Below, one piece after another: positions 45,229 to 53,825 of a DNA stretch of 64,000 bases; position 1 is the stretch's first letter, and each line of letters starts with the position of its first letter. Both the position numbers and the translations under genes were made by a program. This DNA is from Synechocystis sp. PCC 7509. GTDB lineage: Bacteria > Cyanobacteriota > Cyanobacteriia > Cyanobacteriales > Chroococcidiopsidaceae. Location: contig NZ_ALVU02000001.1 in the NCBI RefSeq assembly GCF_000332075.2, positions 1,693,193 through 1,757,192 of the forward strand, written 5' to 3'. The notes under the pieces are model-generated. The model had not been told where the DNA came from. It worked only from the letters and a program-made list of their open reading frames with translations, and searched no databases.

Positions 45229-46380
45229 TTAAGGCAAAACCTGTTTTAAAGCGGCGACTAATGTATCGACATTTTCTTTGCGGCTGTTGTAACCCATCAA
45301 TCCAACTCGCCAAACTTTTTGCGCCAATTCTCCCAAACCGCCGCCAATCTCAATATTGTAATCATTAAGTAACTGGCGAGAGATTTCTTTTCCGTCTACA
45401 CCTTCAGGAATGCAGACAGTAGTTAGTGTTGATAGCCGAAACTCTGGCTCTACGTGCAATTTTAAGCCAATATTTTCCAATTCTTGCCATAAATACTCTA
45501 CTGTTTGCTGGTGACGCTGCCAGGAATTTTCTATTCCTTCATCAGCAAGCAATCGCAAAGCTTCCCGCAAGCCGTAATACAGGTTAATGGGGGCGGTATG
45601 GTGATAGACGCGCTCCTTTCCCCAATACTTGCTTAATAACTGCATATCCAAATACCAGTTGCTAACTTTTGTTTGGCGCTGTTGCAACTTTTCCCAAGCG
45701 CGGGGACTCATAGTCAAAGGTGAAGCACCAGGGGAACAACCCAAACCTTTTTGACTGCAACTATAAGCTAAATCTACGCCCCACTCGTCCAAAAACAAAG
45801 GTACGCCCCCCAAACTTGTCACCGAATCGACCAGCAACAAACAGTCAAATTCTCGGCACAATTCCCCCACCCCTAAAAGCGGCTGACGCGCTCCTGTAGA
45901 GGTTTCGGCATGAACTAAAGCCAAAATTGCCGGACGGTGGGCTTCTAGGGCGCTGCGGAGTTCTTGGAGATTGAAAACTTGCCCCCAAGGTTTAGTTATC
46001 GTGCGGACTTCTGCGCTATATCGCCCCGCCATATCTACCAAGCGATTGCCAAAGTACCCGGCTACACCAATTAAGATTGTATCGCCCGGTGTAATAGAGT
46101 TTGCGATCGCACCTTCCATAGCCGCGCTTCCCGTACCGCTAATCGCAATAGTTAGAGGGTTTTCAGTTTGCCACACGTAGCGTAGCAACGATTGAATTTC
46201 ATCCATTAGCGCCAAAAATGCCGGATCTAAATGTCCCACTGGGGGCGTATTCATAGCCTGGAGAACATCAGGATGAGCATTAGACGGGCCTGGTCCTAGT
46301 AGCAGACGTGGAGGCATCTCTAGAGGCGCAAGTTGCCGCCGTTGGCTGTCATTGATGGCTGGGGTGTGGGTAAGTTGCAT
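45229..46380 (-). CDS. Alanine/serine-glyoxylate aminotransferase family protein
   Basis: 383 residues of the class V PLP fold. The start is RLLLGPGPSNAHPDVLQAM, the cofactor region ISGTGSAAMEGAI, LLVDSVTSLGGVP holds the PLP aspartate, and the Schiff-base lysine is Lys 211 in SCSQKGLGCSPG. WYLDM and YHHTAPINLYYGLREAL are typical of AGT-like enzymes. It most likely transfers an amino group to glyoxylate in photorespiration. Related hydrogenase-linked small subunits share the fold but not the full active-site set. Confidence 0.9.
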   Translation of the reverse strand: MQLTHTPAINDSQRRQLAPLEMPPRLLLGPGPSNAHPDVLQAMNTPPVGHLDPAFLALMDEIQSLLRYVWQTENPLTIAISGTGSAAMEGAIANSITPGDTILIGVAGYFGNRLVDMAGRYSAEVRTITKPWGQVFNLQELRSALEAHRPAILALVHAETSTGARQPLLGVGELCREFDCLLLVDSVTSLGGVPLFLDEWGVDLAYSCSQKGLGCSPGASPLTMSPRAWEKLQQRQTKVSNWYLDMQLLSKYWGKERVYHHTAPINLYYGLREALRLLADEGIENSWQRHQQTVEYLWQELENIGLKLHVEPEFRLSTLTTVCIPEGVDGKEISRQLLNDYNIEIGGGLGELAQKVWRVGLMGYNSRKENVDTLVAALKQVLP

Positions 46381-46521
46381 AGCGATTGATGGGAAGGATA
46401 ACTTAAATTTTATCGGTTGGTGTAAGCAAAATTATTTAGCCTTTGGCTTCTTTACAATAAAAAAATTTGAAAAATAAGTCTTTTTAGTGTAGTAACAAGT
46501 GCGATCGCACCTGCTATTTTT

Positions 46522-47745
46522 TTAATTTGTAACACTTTTAAATATTATAGTTGCCCCCAAAAGCCTGCAATTAGAATCCGAAATTGGCACTATATCTATA
46601 TCTAACTTATATACACGCGTAGCGGTTGACCATTGGGCATTTTTGATGCTAACTGAAGACCGATTTTGTAAAGTCTGCTCAACTTGGGTGTTTAATTCCC
46701 CAAACTGAGTAACTAGCGGCAATGTTGGCAACGGATTACCTAAATCGTTAGCAGACATATTTAATAAATTTCTCGCACTTTTATTTACCCCAATAAGTTT
46801 GTTATTTGGGGCTACAATCAGTTGAGCAATTGGATTTGTTTCAAAAGCCGATTGCCAAAGGTCTTTAGACTCTATTAGAATGTCAGTGTTTTTTTGAGAA
46901 GGTTTATTACTTAACATCAGTACATCATTAGATTCTAACTTGGCTCCTTTGCTAAAAATCCGGTGCTTAATACTAACAGGAGTAAAAAGAAACGAGCGAC
47001 TAACTAAAGTTTCTGCCTTGCCTAAAAAGATAAAGCCAAGATTTTTCAAAGCAAAATGAAAGCGAATTAGAATTTTTACTTGTGCTTCCGGGTTAAAATA
47101 CATCAGTGTATTGCGACATACCAATAAGTCGAGCTTAGAAATAGGCGCATCCTCAAGCAAGTTGTGACGAGCAAAGATTACTCGGCGGCGTAAGGTTGGA
47201 TTGAAAACATACCCTTGGGAAGTGGATTCAAAATACTTATCTAAAAATGCTGGCGGCACACCTGCTACCTCTGAAATGGTGTAACAATGCTGTCTTGCTT
47301 GCCGTAAAGCCGCTTCATCTACATCAGTAGCATAAATTTGGACTTGCTGTAAATATTGCTCTATCCCCAAAGCTTCTGCAAACAAAAGGGCTAAAGTATA
47401 CGCTTCTTCTCCTGATGCACAACTAGCGCTCCAAATGCGGATTGGTTCATGAGGTTTTTTTCGGCTAATAATTTTTGGGATAACTTGATTTGCTAGATAC
47501 TCCCAAGCGTCGAAATCGCGAAAAAACCCTGTAAAATTGATAAAAATGGTATCAAGTAGGATGCTAAGTTCCTCAGAGTGATGTTTGAAATAGTCTATAT
47601 AGCTATGGTAAGTATTCACTCCAATCTGACGCATCCTTACTCCTAACCGACGCTGTAAGGTTGAGTGTTTGTAAACAGTCAAGTCACAGCCTTGGTTTTG
47701 CTTAAGGTATTCTAAAAAAATCTCTAATTCTTCGCGATCGCCCAT
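46522..47745 (-). CDS. CheR-type methyltransferase with C-terminal PAS domain
   Basis: About 407 residues from the ATG at 47745 (a TTG at 47781 is less likely). The CheR N-domain covers about 1-75 (FLEYLKQNQGCDLTVYKHSTLQRRLGVRM). The SAM-binding domain follows with RIWSASCASGEEAYTLALL, NLLEDAP and DLLVCRNTLMYFN. A PAS domain covers the last ~120 residues (FETNPIAQLIVAPNNKLIGVNKSARNLLNM). CheR methylates chemoreceptor glutamates; CheR-PAS forms without CheB or receptors nearby may serve other signalling. No partner genes lie next to it. Confidence 0.85.
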   Translation of the reverse strand: MGDREELEIFLEYLKQNQGCDLTVYKHSTLQRRLGVRMRQIGVNTYHSYIDYFKHHSEELSILLDTIFINFTGFFRDFDAWEYLANQVIPKIISRKKPHEPIRIWSASCASGEEAYTLALLFAEALGIEQYLQQVQIYATDVDEAALRQARQHCYTISEVAGVPPAFLDKYFESTSQGYVFNPTLRRRVIFARHNLLEDAPISKLDLLVCRNTLMYFNPEAQVKILIRFHFALKNLGFIFLGKAETLVSRSFLFTPVSIKHRIFSKGAKLESNDVLMLSNKPSQKNTDILIESKDLWQSAFETNPIAQLIVAPNNKLIGVNKSARNLLNMSANDLGNPLPTLPLVTQFGELNTQVEQTLQNRSSVSIKNAQWSTATRVYKLDIDIVPISDSNCRLLGATIIFKSVTN

Positions 47746-48335
47746 CTTATAATAGTTTGTTGTATGCACCCCTGGTGGCAATATCGCTAAAAGTTTTAGC
47801 TTATTTCTTGGCTTTTTTAGCTTAATTACTTATTTTAAGTTAACGTAAATAGTTGTTTTTCGATCGCTAAAACCATAAGGATTTTAACTGTTAAGATAAA
47901 TAAAAATCTATAGTTACTAGCAACTTGCAAATATTGCTCTTTAGATGGTAATATGTTTATTTAATAACTCTCAAACTTATTTTATATTTTTTTATCCATC
48001 TGGCAGTCAATTTTTTTAACAGGTAACATCTTTTACTCAGTTTTTTATTAAACTTGCAAATTGCCTTGCTTTCAAAAACTCAAAAGCTAAATCTTTCATC
48101 AAATTAATTTTCTTCGCTCCTCAATTAGCCATCAAATTTTGAATTTAATACAAAGAAAGTTTGGCAGTTTTTGCTGTACATGATTTTGCCACTTAATTAC
48201 CGATTGATAAGACAATTTTTTTGCTATATATTGGCACAATATATAGCAATCTTATTTGATGGCAATTAAAGTGTGGGCAGAAACCAATGTTTTTTGACAT
48301 ATTTTTGTTTATATCCTTACTTATTTACTACTACC
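47746..48335. other. A/T-rich spacer with a perfect 13-bp inverted repeat
   Basis: This 590-base region between the divergent cheR and small membrane protein genes has no convincing gene. It is very A/T-rich with one GCGATCG-like site at 47862. Its clearest structure is the palindrome at 48221-48249, listed separately. Confidence 0.5.
48221..48249. promoter_or_regulatory. Perfect 13-bp inverted repeat upstream of small membrane protein gene
   Basis: TTGCTATATATTG (48221-48233), loop GCA, and CAATATATAGCAA (48237-48249) pair fully. It lies about 87 bases upstream of the likely GTG start at 48336. No T-run follows on either strand, so a terminator is unlikely; an operator or leader-RNA hairpin is more plausible. 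Confidence 0.6.
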
Positions 48336-48509
48336 GTGAAAATTCTGCAAATAATCTTTATTATTCTTGGCGTTACTGTAGTTATTTGGGTGCTAAGAGG
48401 CTTTGGTGTACTGAGCTTTATTCCTGGGGGGATTTTGTGGTTACTATTATTAAGTGCGGCTGCTACAGGAATTTATGGCATTGTTAAAGACAGATGGCGT
48501 AGGTCTTGA
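48336..48509 (+). CDS. Small membrane protein, two hydrophobic segments
   Basis: The GTG at 48336 gives 57 residues: VKILQIIFIILGVTVVIWVL, then GFGVLSFIPGGILWLLLLSAAATGIYGI and a basic end KDRWRRS. Small proteins of this kind (I-P-G-G-x-x-W between two helices) are common in cyanobacteria and of unknown role. An in-frame start at 48273 would add a polar, cysteine-containing stretch not usual for the family. It is 105 bases upstream of the YflT-ChaB gene and may be cotranscribed. Confidence 0.6.
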   Translation: MKILQIIFIILGVTVVIWVLRGFGVLSFIPGGILWLLLLSAAATGIYGIVKDRWRRS

Positions 48510-48614
48510 GGTTAGAAAACTTAATAATCAACCCTATGGGTGAAGGCGGATAACTTGTGGCTTGATATTCTCCAAGAAGAAAGAATAACTAAAAAAATGT
48601 TCAAGGAGAACTAA

Positions 48615-49409
48615 ATGACTGCTACCGATACTACCGCCACACAACCCAATGTTTCTACAGCAGAGCGTACTGTATCCGCAATATTTAAAGAACACGAACA
48701 AATCGATGACGTAGTTCGCCGCTTACTAGATAGAGGAATTTCCCGCGATGATATTTCTGTAGTGGGCAAAAACTTTCACTCTGAAACCAAAATTGCTGGT
48801 TTTCTGACCAAAAAAGATGTAATTTTGGGCGGACTAAAGCAAGGCGCGATTTTTGGCTCTTTGTTTGGTTCTGCTTTAGCCTTGCTAACAGGTGTAGGAG
48901 TGCTATTTGTGCCTTTTGTGGGGACATTAGTAGCCGCCGGCCCTTTAGGAGCAGCTTTACTAGGAGCGGCTAGTGGTGCTTTAGCTGGAAGTGCTGGCGC
49001 AGGCTTAGTATCTGCTTTAGTAACTTTAGGAATGCCTGAAGAAAAAGCCGCTATCTATCAAACTCGGATTGAGGCGGGAGATTTTCTTGTAGCGGTAGAA
49101 GTTCCCGCTAATAAGTCTGGTGAAATTCAACTATTACTAGAAAGCGCTGGCGGTGAAGAAGCTCATACTAATGAAACAGCCTTACCTCGCGGACGTGCTG
49201 GGCAAATTGAAGACCCTAGCCATTTGTCCCCAGAAATTCGTTCTCATCTTTCCGAAGACGCGCAACGGGCATTTGTGGCTAATTACAACACGGAACTAGC
49301 TTCTTCTGGCGATGAAGCTAAAGCCGAACACCACGCTTGGGATGTAGTGCGCGAACAATTTGCTCAAGACGAACACGGCGTTTGGTCAAAGTCTACTATG
49401 AGTGTCTAA
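48615..49409 (+). CDS. Stress protein with YflT-like domain and C-terminal ChaB domain
   Basis: 264 residues. The N-terminal part ([39 protein letters not shown]) is like the YflT/general stress domain. A long glycine/alanine-rich hydrophobic region covers about 75-140, probably a hairpin in the membrane. [28 protein letters not shown] follows. The last ~60 residues ([38 protein letters not shown]) are a ChaB domain. Such proteins are usually induced by salt, desiccation or general stress; that is inferred from the family. Confidence 0.82.
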   Translation: MTATDTTATQPNVSTAERTVSAIFKEHEQIDDVVRRLLDRGISRDDISVVGKNFHSETKIAGFLTKKDVILGGLKQGAIFGSLFGSALALLTGVGVLFVPFVGTLVAAGPLGAALLGAASGALAGSAGAGLVSALVTLGMPEEKAAIYQTRIEAGDFLVAVEVPANKSGEIQLLLESAGGEEAHTNETALPRGRAGQIEDPSHLSPEIRSHLSEDAQRAFVANYNTELASSGDEAKAEHHAWDVVREQFAQDEHGVWSKSTMSV

Positions 49410-49511
49410 AAATGTTTGAGCCGTTAGAACTTGATTTTGGCGGCTCAAAAAATAACTTAAGTAATGCGATCGCGCTTTACTATCTTATCTATGCTAGGAT
49501 TATAAATCCTT

Positions 49512-49585
49512 GGACGTATAGCTCAGTTGGTTAGAGCGCTACGTTGACATCGTAGAGGTCCCCCGTTCGAGTCGGGGTACGTCCA
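49512..49585 (+). tRNA. trnV-GAC: tRNA-Val (GAC)
   Basis: A complete 74-base cloverleaf. Acceptor GGACGTA pairs with TACGTCC, and the discriminator is A. The D arm is GCTCAGTTGGTTAGAGC. The anticodon stem CTACG/CGTAG encloses loop TTGACAT with anticodon GAC (Val). The T arm is CCCCG TTCGAGT CGGGG. CCA is not encoded. It lies 279 bases upstream of the retron-type reverse transcriptase, a possible island boundary, though no second copy of its 3' end was found. Confidence 0.97.
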
Positions 49586-49864
49586 TTTATAGAAGCGTTC
49601 AGGGACTAATTAGTGGTCATCAGGACAAATTAATGCTTTTGAGTGCTAGAGATAGATTAATTTCTGACCAAAAAGATGATTTCTTTTTGGTGTGATCGCC
49701 TATCGTTAATTCGCGCCATAGCAACCTAAACCACTGCGGACTTTATTGCGTAACTTTAATAAACGCTGACATTTGATAACTTCCTAGCTAAGGTATGATG
49801 GCGATCGCACTTTATTAGTACAATTGTATTATTAAAGGCGATCGTTACCTTTACCCGTATCTAT
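49586..49864 (+). ncRNA. Candidate retron RNA region (msr-msd) upstream of the reverse transcriptase
   Basis: Retrons encode their structured RNA just upstream of the reverse transcriptase. This spacer has a perfect 9-base hairpin ACCAAAAAG/CTTTTTGGT (49667-49691), an imperfect 14-base hairpin 49810-49837, the palindrome ACTAATTAGT (49605-49614), and a weak 6-base outer pairing AGCGTT (49594) / AACGCT (49762) enclosing about 170 bases, a typical retron RNA size. Boundaries cannot be set by eye, and the pairing could be chance. Confidence 0.35.
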
Positions 49865-51265
49865 ATGTCTGAGCAACCCCGTACCCGTCAGGAACTATAC
49901 GATCGCCTTCGCCAATCATCCAAGCAAGAATTTATCCTGGAAGAAATGATCCGGTTGGGATTTTGGGCAACCGCAGAACAAATAGCCATTGACCCAACCG
50001 ATGAAATGAGACGGTTAGGGGAAATTACACGAGAATTACAACAGTTACGCCAAGAAAATGCCCGTCTTGGCAATGAAAAGAAGTTGCGCCAGGAGTTACT
50101 AAAACAACGCCTAGCCGAATCGAAGCGCAAGCAGCAAGAAACTAAAGAAAGGCGAGAAAGAGAGCGGATTGAAAAAGCTCAGAAATGGCAGGAACAAAAG
50201 CAGACGGGAATTAGTTATTTAGGTGCAGAGGTATCGGGGGGACTAAATAATACTGAAAGCAACGCCGAAAGATTGAGCAATTACGGTTTACCTAGGCTAG
50301 AAAATGCGGGACAGATAGCCGCCGCAATGGGCATTAGTGTAGGACAGTTGCGTTTTTTAGCTTTTTCGCGCAAAACTTCGACAATTTGTCACTATATCCG
50401 CTTTACAATTCCTAAAAAAACTGGTGGAAGTCGCTCGATCTCTGCACCAATGCCAAAGTTGAAGGAATCACAGAAATGGATACTTGTCAATATATTAAAT
50501 AAATTAGAGTTGCATGAGGCGGCGCACGGGTTTAGACGCGATCGCTCAATTGTGAGTAACGCACTACCTCATGTTAAACAAGATGTAATTATTAACTTCG
50601 ATCTTAAAGACTTTTTTCCATCAATTTCTTACCGTCGAGTTAAAGGATTATTTCAATCATTGGGTTATTCGGAAGCGGCGGCGACTATTTTTGGCTTGCT
50701 GTGTACCGAACTTGAAGTAGAGGCAGTAGAACTAGATGGGAAGACTTATTATGTAGCAAATAGCGATCGCCATTTACCGCAAGGATCGCCCGCAAGTCCT
50801 GCTATTACTAACTTACTTTGCCGTCGTCTTGATCGCAGACTTACATTAATGGCGGAAAACTTGGGTTTTACATACACTCGTTACGCTGATGATTTAACTT
50901 TTTCGGCAACAGGTAGCAATCTGCGTCATATCTGCAATGTATTAAAACGGACAGAAGATATTGTAAATCATGAAGACTTGACGATTAACCAACAAAAAAC
51001 TCGCATTATTCGTAAAAGCCGCCAACAAGAAGTTACAGGGGTTGTAGTCAACAGTCACCCGAATATTGCTAGAGAAACATTAAAACGTTTCCGCGCTACT
51101 TTGTATCAAATTGAAAAAGATGGTTTAGAAGGCAAACATTGGGGGAATACTACTGATGTGATGGCAGCAATTCAAGGTTATGCCAACTTTGTAAAAATGG
51201 TGAATCCCGCCAAAGGTGCAGAGTTTATCGCTCAAGTTGAACGAATCAAACATAAATACCCATAA
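49865..51265 (+). CDS. Retron-type reverse transcriptase with N-terminal coiled coil
   Basis: 466 residues. Residues about 45-112 form a highly charged coiled coil absent from compact retron enzymes. The RT domain starts near 150. Diagnostic retron motifs are present: NALPH at 232-236 (NAxxH, region X) and VTG at 390-392 (region Y). The polymerase residues are in DLKDFFPS (246-253), PQGSPASP (305-312) and YADD (340-343). No maturase or endonuclease domain exists, so it is not a group II intron or DGR enzyme. The vWA gene begins 4 bases after its stop. HIP1 sites inside the gene suggest long residence. Retrons make RNA-linked cDNA and mostly serve phage defence. Confidence 0.93.
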   Translation: MSEQPRTRQELYDRLRQSSKQEFILEEMIRLGFWATAEQIAIDPTDEMRRLGEITRELQQLRQENARLGNEKKLRQELLKQRLAESKRKQQETKERRERERIEKAQKWQEQKQTGISYLGAEVSGGLNNTESNAERLSNYGLPRLENAGQIAAAMGISVGQLRFLAFSRKTSTICHYIRFTIPKKTGGSRSISAPMPKLKESQKWILVNILNKLELHEAAHGFRRDRSIVSNALPHVKQDVIINFDLKDFFPSISYRRVKGLFQSLGYSEAAATIFGLLCTELEVEAVELDGKTYYVANSDRHLPQGSPASPAITNLLCRRLDRRLTLMAENLGFTYTRYADDLTFSATGSNLRHICNVLKRTEDIVNHEDLTINQQKTRIIRKSRQQEVTGVVVNSHPNIARETLKRFRATLYQIEKDGLEGKHWGNTTDVMAAIQGYANFVKMVNPAKGAEFIAQVERIKHKYP

Positions 51266-51269
51266 ATAT

Positions 51270-53090
51270 ATGCAAGTAACTTACTCCCTCGTTAATTCGC
51301 TAATTCCCGCAAACAGTAAGTCTTTAGTAGAAGTTTTACTTAGTTTTAAAGGTGAAACAACCGTTGCGGCTACCCGTCGTCCGCTTAATCTTAGCTTAGT
51401 TATTGATCGCTCTGGGTCAATGGCGGGAGAACCTCTGCGTCAGGCAATTTCGGCGGCGCAAAAGTTAGTCGAACAACTAACCGACCAAGACTATTTATCT
51501 GTGGTTATTTATGATGATACAGTCGCAACCATTGTACAACCGCAACAAGTACGCGATCGCCATGCTATTCAAACAGCGATCGGTAAAATTAAAGCGGGGG
51601 GATGCACAAACTTAAGCGGTGGTTGGCTTTTGGGGTGCGATCTCGTAAAATCTCGTCAATCGGTGGAAGGTCTTAACCGCGTTTTATTATTAACCGATGG
51701 ACAAGCAAATGTGGGGATTGTCGATCCGCAAATTCTGATTAATACTGCAAGAGAACAAGCAGAACAAGGCATAATTACAACTACTTTAGGATTTGGTAAT
51801 TATTTTAAGGAAGATTTGCTGATTGGCATGGCAAATGCTGGAAATGGCAACTTTTACTTTATCCAATCCCCAGATGATGCGGCAGATGTATTTAGAATTG
51901 AACTAGAAAGCTTGCTGGCAATTGCGGCGCAAAACTTGACTGTCACTATACAACCAGATAATGGCGTAGAAATTGCTCAAATTCTCAACAACTATCGCGC
52001 TTCCGGTGCTAGTAATAGCTTAGAACTATTTTTAGGTGATGTTTACGAAACCGAACCAAAATTATTAGCCGTTGAATTGAATGTGACGGCAACAGAACTA
52101 GGCTTAACAAATATCGCTAATATTGCCTACAAATATCAAGTAGTCAAAGATGGCAGCATTCAACAAGTTAGCCAGCAGTTGCCAATTAGTCTTACCGTTG
52201 CATCCCAAGACGAAGTTAACAATAGTCCGCCAGACTCAGGCATAATAGAACAAATTGGTAAGCTAAAAATAGCTAAAGCCAAAGACGAAGCGATCGCCTT
52301 AGCAGATAAAGGAGACTTTCAAAACGCATCCCAAAAGCTGCGCCAGACTATTAGCGATCTCAAACTCAAAGCTTTACAAGAAACCTTTGAACTAGCTGAA
52401 GAAATCGACCAATTAGATCATTACGCGCAAAGACTAGAAAGCAGAAGATTTGATAATGCTAGTCGTAAAGAGATGCGAGATCAAGCATACCAAGCAACAT
52501 CGCGCGATCGCACGGATCTTAAATTGCGCGGTATTAGTTCCGATGCTCATACCCTAGCCGCCGTTTCAAGCACAGATTCGGGAGTTGTATTAGAGTGTCA
52601 GCGCGAAGGCGGTAAATTGCGAGTGCGGGTAGTTTCGGATGGCTATAACCCCGACTTTAACGTTCAATTTCCCCGCAATATCCGCCAAGAGGGAGTTACT
52701 TATATAGTTGACGAAATCAAACTATCTACCGATGGGAGCTTTTATCGAACTTTTGGAGATATTCGCCGCTTAGTTGCATCAGGACAAGAACAAGCCGCCT
52801 CAACTCCAACTACTTCTACTCCCAAGCACCAAAAATTGACCGCACCAGCATCGGCGGCAAACTTAGAAACCGTTGATAGCGTAGGCGATGGTGTTTTAGT
52901 CCAATGTGTCAAAGAAGGCAGCAAGTTAAGAGCGAGAGTTGTTTCTGATGGCTATAATCCCGACTACAATATGCGTTTTCCCCGCGACATCCGCGAAGAA
53001 GGAATACTTTATGTAGTTGATGAAGTGGAAGAAGCAAAAAGCGGCGGTTCGTATATTGCCTACGGTAAAATTCGCAAACTATTACAGTAG
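51270..53090 (+). CDS. Von Willebrand factor A domain protein with two copies of a C-terminal domain, retron partner
   Basis: 606 residues from the ATG at 51270, four bases after the reverse transcriptase stop. The vWA domain covers about 38-210 with a complete MIDAS: D46-x-S48-x-S50 in VIDRSGSM, Thr 113 in GCTNLSGG and Asp 143 in LLTDGQAN. A beta region and a helical region (about 330-425) follow. Two similar ~65-residue units, 438-502 and 541-606, share V-x-V-R-V-V-S-D-G-Y-N-P-D and FPRxIRxEG. The same unit ends the WGR protein at 53817. There is no signal peptide, so it is cytoplasmic. A role as a ligand-binding scaffold or effector of the retron is inferred. Confidence 0.88.
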   Translation: MQVTYSLVNSLIPANSKSLVEVLLSFKGETTVAATRRPLNLSLVIDRSGSMAGEPLRQAISAAQKLVEQLTDQDYLSVVIYDDTVATIVQPQQVRDRHAIQTAIGKIKAGGCTNLSGGWLLGCDLVKSRQSVEGLNRVLLLTDGQANVGIVDPQILINTAREQAEQGIITTTLGFGNYFKEDLLIGMANAGNGNFYFIQSPDDAADVFRIELESLLAIAAQNLTVTIQPDNGVEIAQILNNYRASGASNSLELFLGDVYETEPKLLAVELNVTATELGLTNIANIAYKYQVVKDGSIQQVSQQLPISLTVASQDEVNNSPPDSGIIEQIGKLKIAKAKDEAIALADKGDFQNASQKLRQTISDLKLKALQETFELAEEIDQLDHYAQRLESRRFDNASRKEMRDQAYQATSRDRTDLKLRGISSDAHTLAAVSSTDSGVVLECQREGGKLRVRVVSDGYNPDFNVQFPRNIRQEGVTYIVDEIKLSTDGSFYRTFGDIRRLVASGQEQAASTPTTSTPKHQKLTAPASAANLETVDSVGDGVLVQCVKEGSKLRARVVSDGYNPDYNMRFPRDIREEGILYVVDEVEEAKSGGSYIAYGKIRKLLQ

Positions 53091-53126
53091 AAGTGTGCTG
53101 TTTGTTTAAATCCTCCCAGCAAAAAT

Positions 53127-53825
53127 ATGACAACTTTTTCCCAATCTAACCCCGACCTCGACCTACTTTATCCCAGCAGTGACGGTAAGCCAATGGCAGA
53201 AAATACAGAACAATACCGTTGGATTGTCATCATTAAGGAAAATCTAGAAATTCTCTTTGCTGATGTACCCGATGTATTTATTGCTGGGGATTTGTTATGG
53301 TATCCAGTCCCGTCTAAAATTATTTCTCCTGTAGCGCCGGATGTAATGGTAGCAATTGGTAGACCTAAAGGCAGACGGAGTTCTTACCGTCAATGGCAAG
53401 AAGAAAACATTGCGCCTCAAGTCGTCTTTGAAATTCTTTCTCCTGGCAATACTCCAAGTGAAATGGAACGCAAGTTAGAGTTTTACGATACTTATGGGGT
53501 AGAAGAATATTATCTATACGACCCAGAGAACTTTCAATTAGATGGATGGTGGCGACAAGAAGAACATTTAACTAGATTGTGGCAACTAAACGGTTGGGTA
53601 AGTCCTAGATTGGGAATTAGGTTTGAAACAAGTCAAGGAGAATTAGTAATTTACTATCCCGATGGACGGCAATTTCTTACCTCCATAGAAATGCAGCAAC
53701 GCTTAGTGCAAGCTGAACAAAGGTTAGAACAAGAACGTCAACGCGCCGAAGTTGAACGTCAACGAGCAGATAAAATGTCAGAATACTTGCGATCGCGCGG
53801 TATTGATCCCGATAATCTAGATTAA
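53127..53825 (+). CDS. Uma2 family protein with C-terminal coiled coil, in retron locus
   Basis: 232 residues. The nuclease-fold core shows APDVMVAIG, PQVVFEILSPGNTPSEMERKLEFY (E-x-L-S and K) and GVEEYYLYDPE. A coiled coil, EMQQRLVQAEQRLEQERQRAEVERQRAD, precedes the cap SRGIDPDNLD. It starts 36 bases after the vWA gene on the same strand and ends 9 bases inside the end of the convergent WGR gene. It might supply nuclease activity for the retron system, but Uma2 genes are so common in cyanobacteria that chance placement is possible. Confidence 0.88.
   Translation: MTTFSQSNPDLDLLYPSSDGKPMAENTEQYRWIVIIKENLEILFADVPDVFIAGDLLWYPVPSKIISPVAPDVMVAIGRPKGRRSSYRQWQEENIAPQVVFEILSPGNTPSEMERKLEFYDTYGVEEYYLYDPENFQLDGWWRQEEHLTRLWQLNGWVSPRLGIRFETSQGELVIYYPDGRQFLTSIEMQQRLVQAEQRLEQERQRAEVERQRADKMSEYLRSRGIDPDNLD

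Noticed and set aside
49512-49585. Integration of a genomic island at tRNA-Val
   Set aside because: No integrase and no second copy of the tRNA 3' end was found in the following 14 kb; only the adjacency to the retron is noted.
49865-51265. Group II intron maturase or DGR reverse transcriptase
   Set aside because: Maturase and endonuclease domains, template/variable repeats and an accessory DGR gene are missing, while retron motifs are present.
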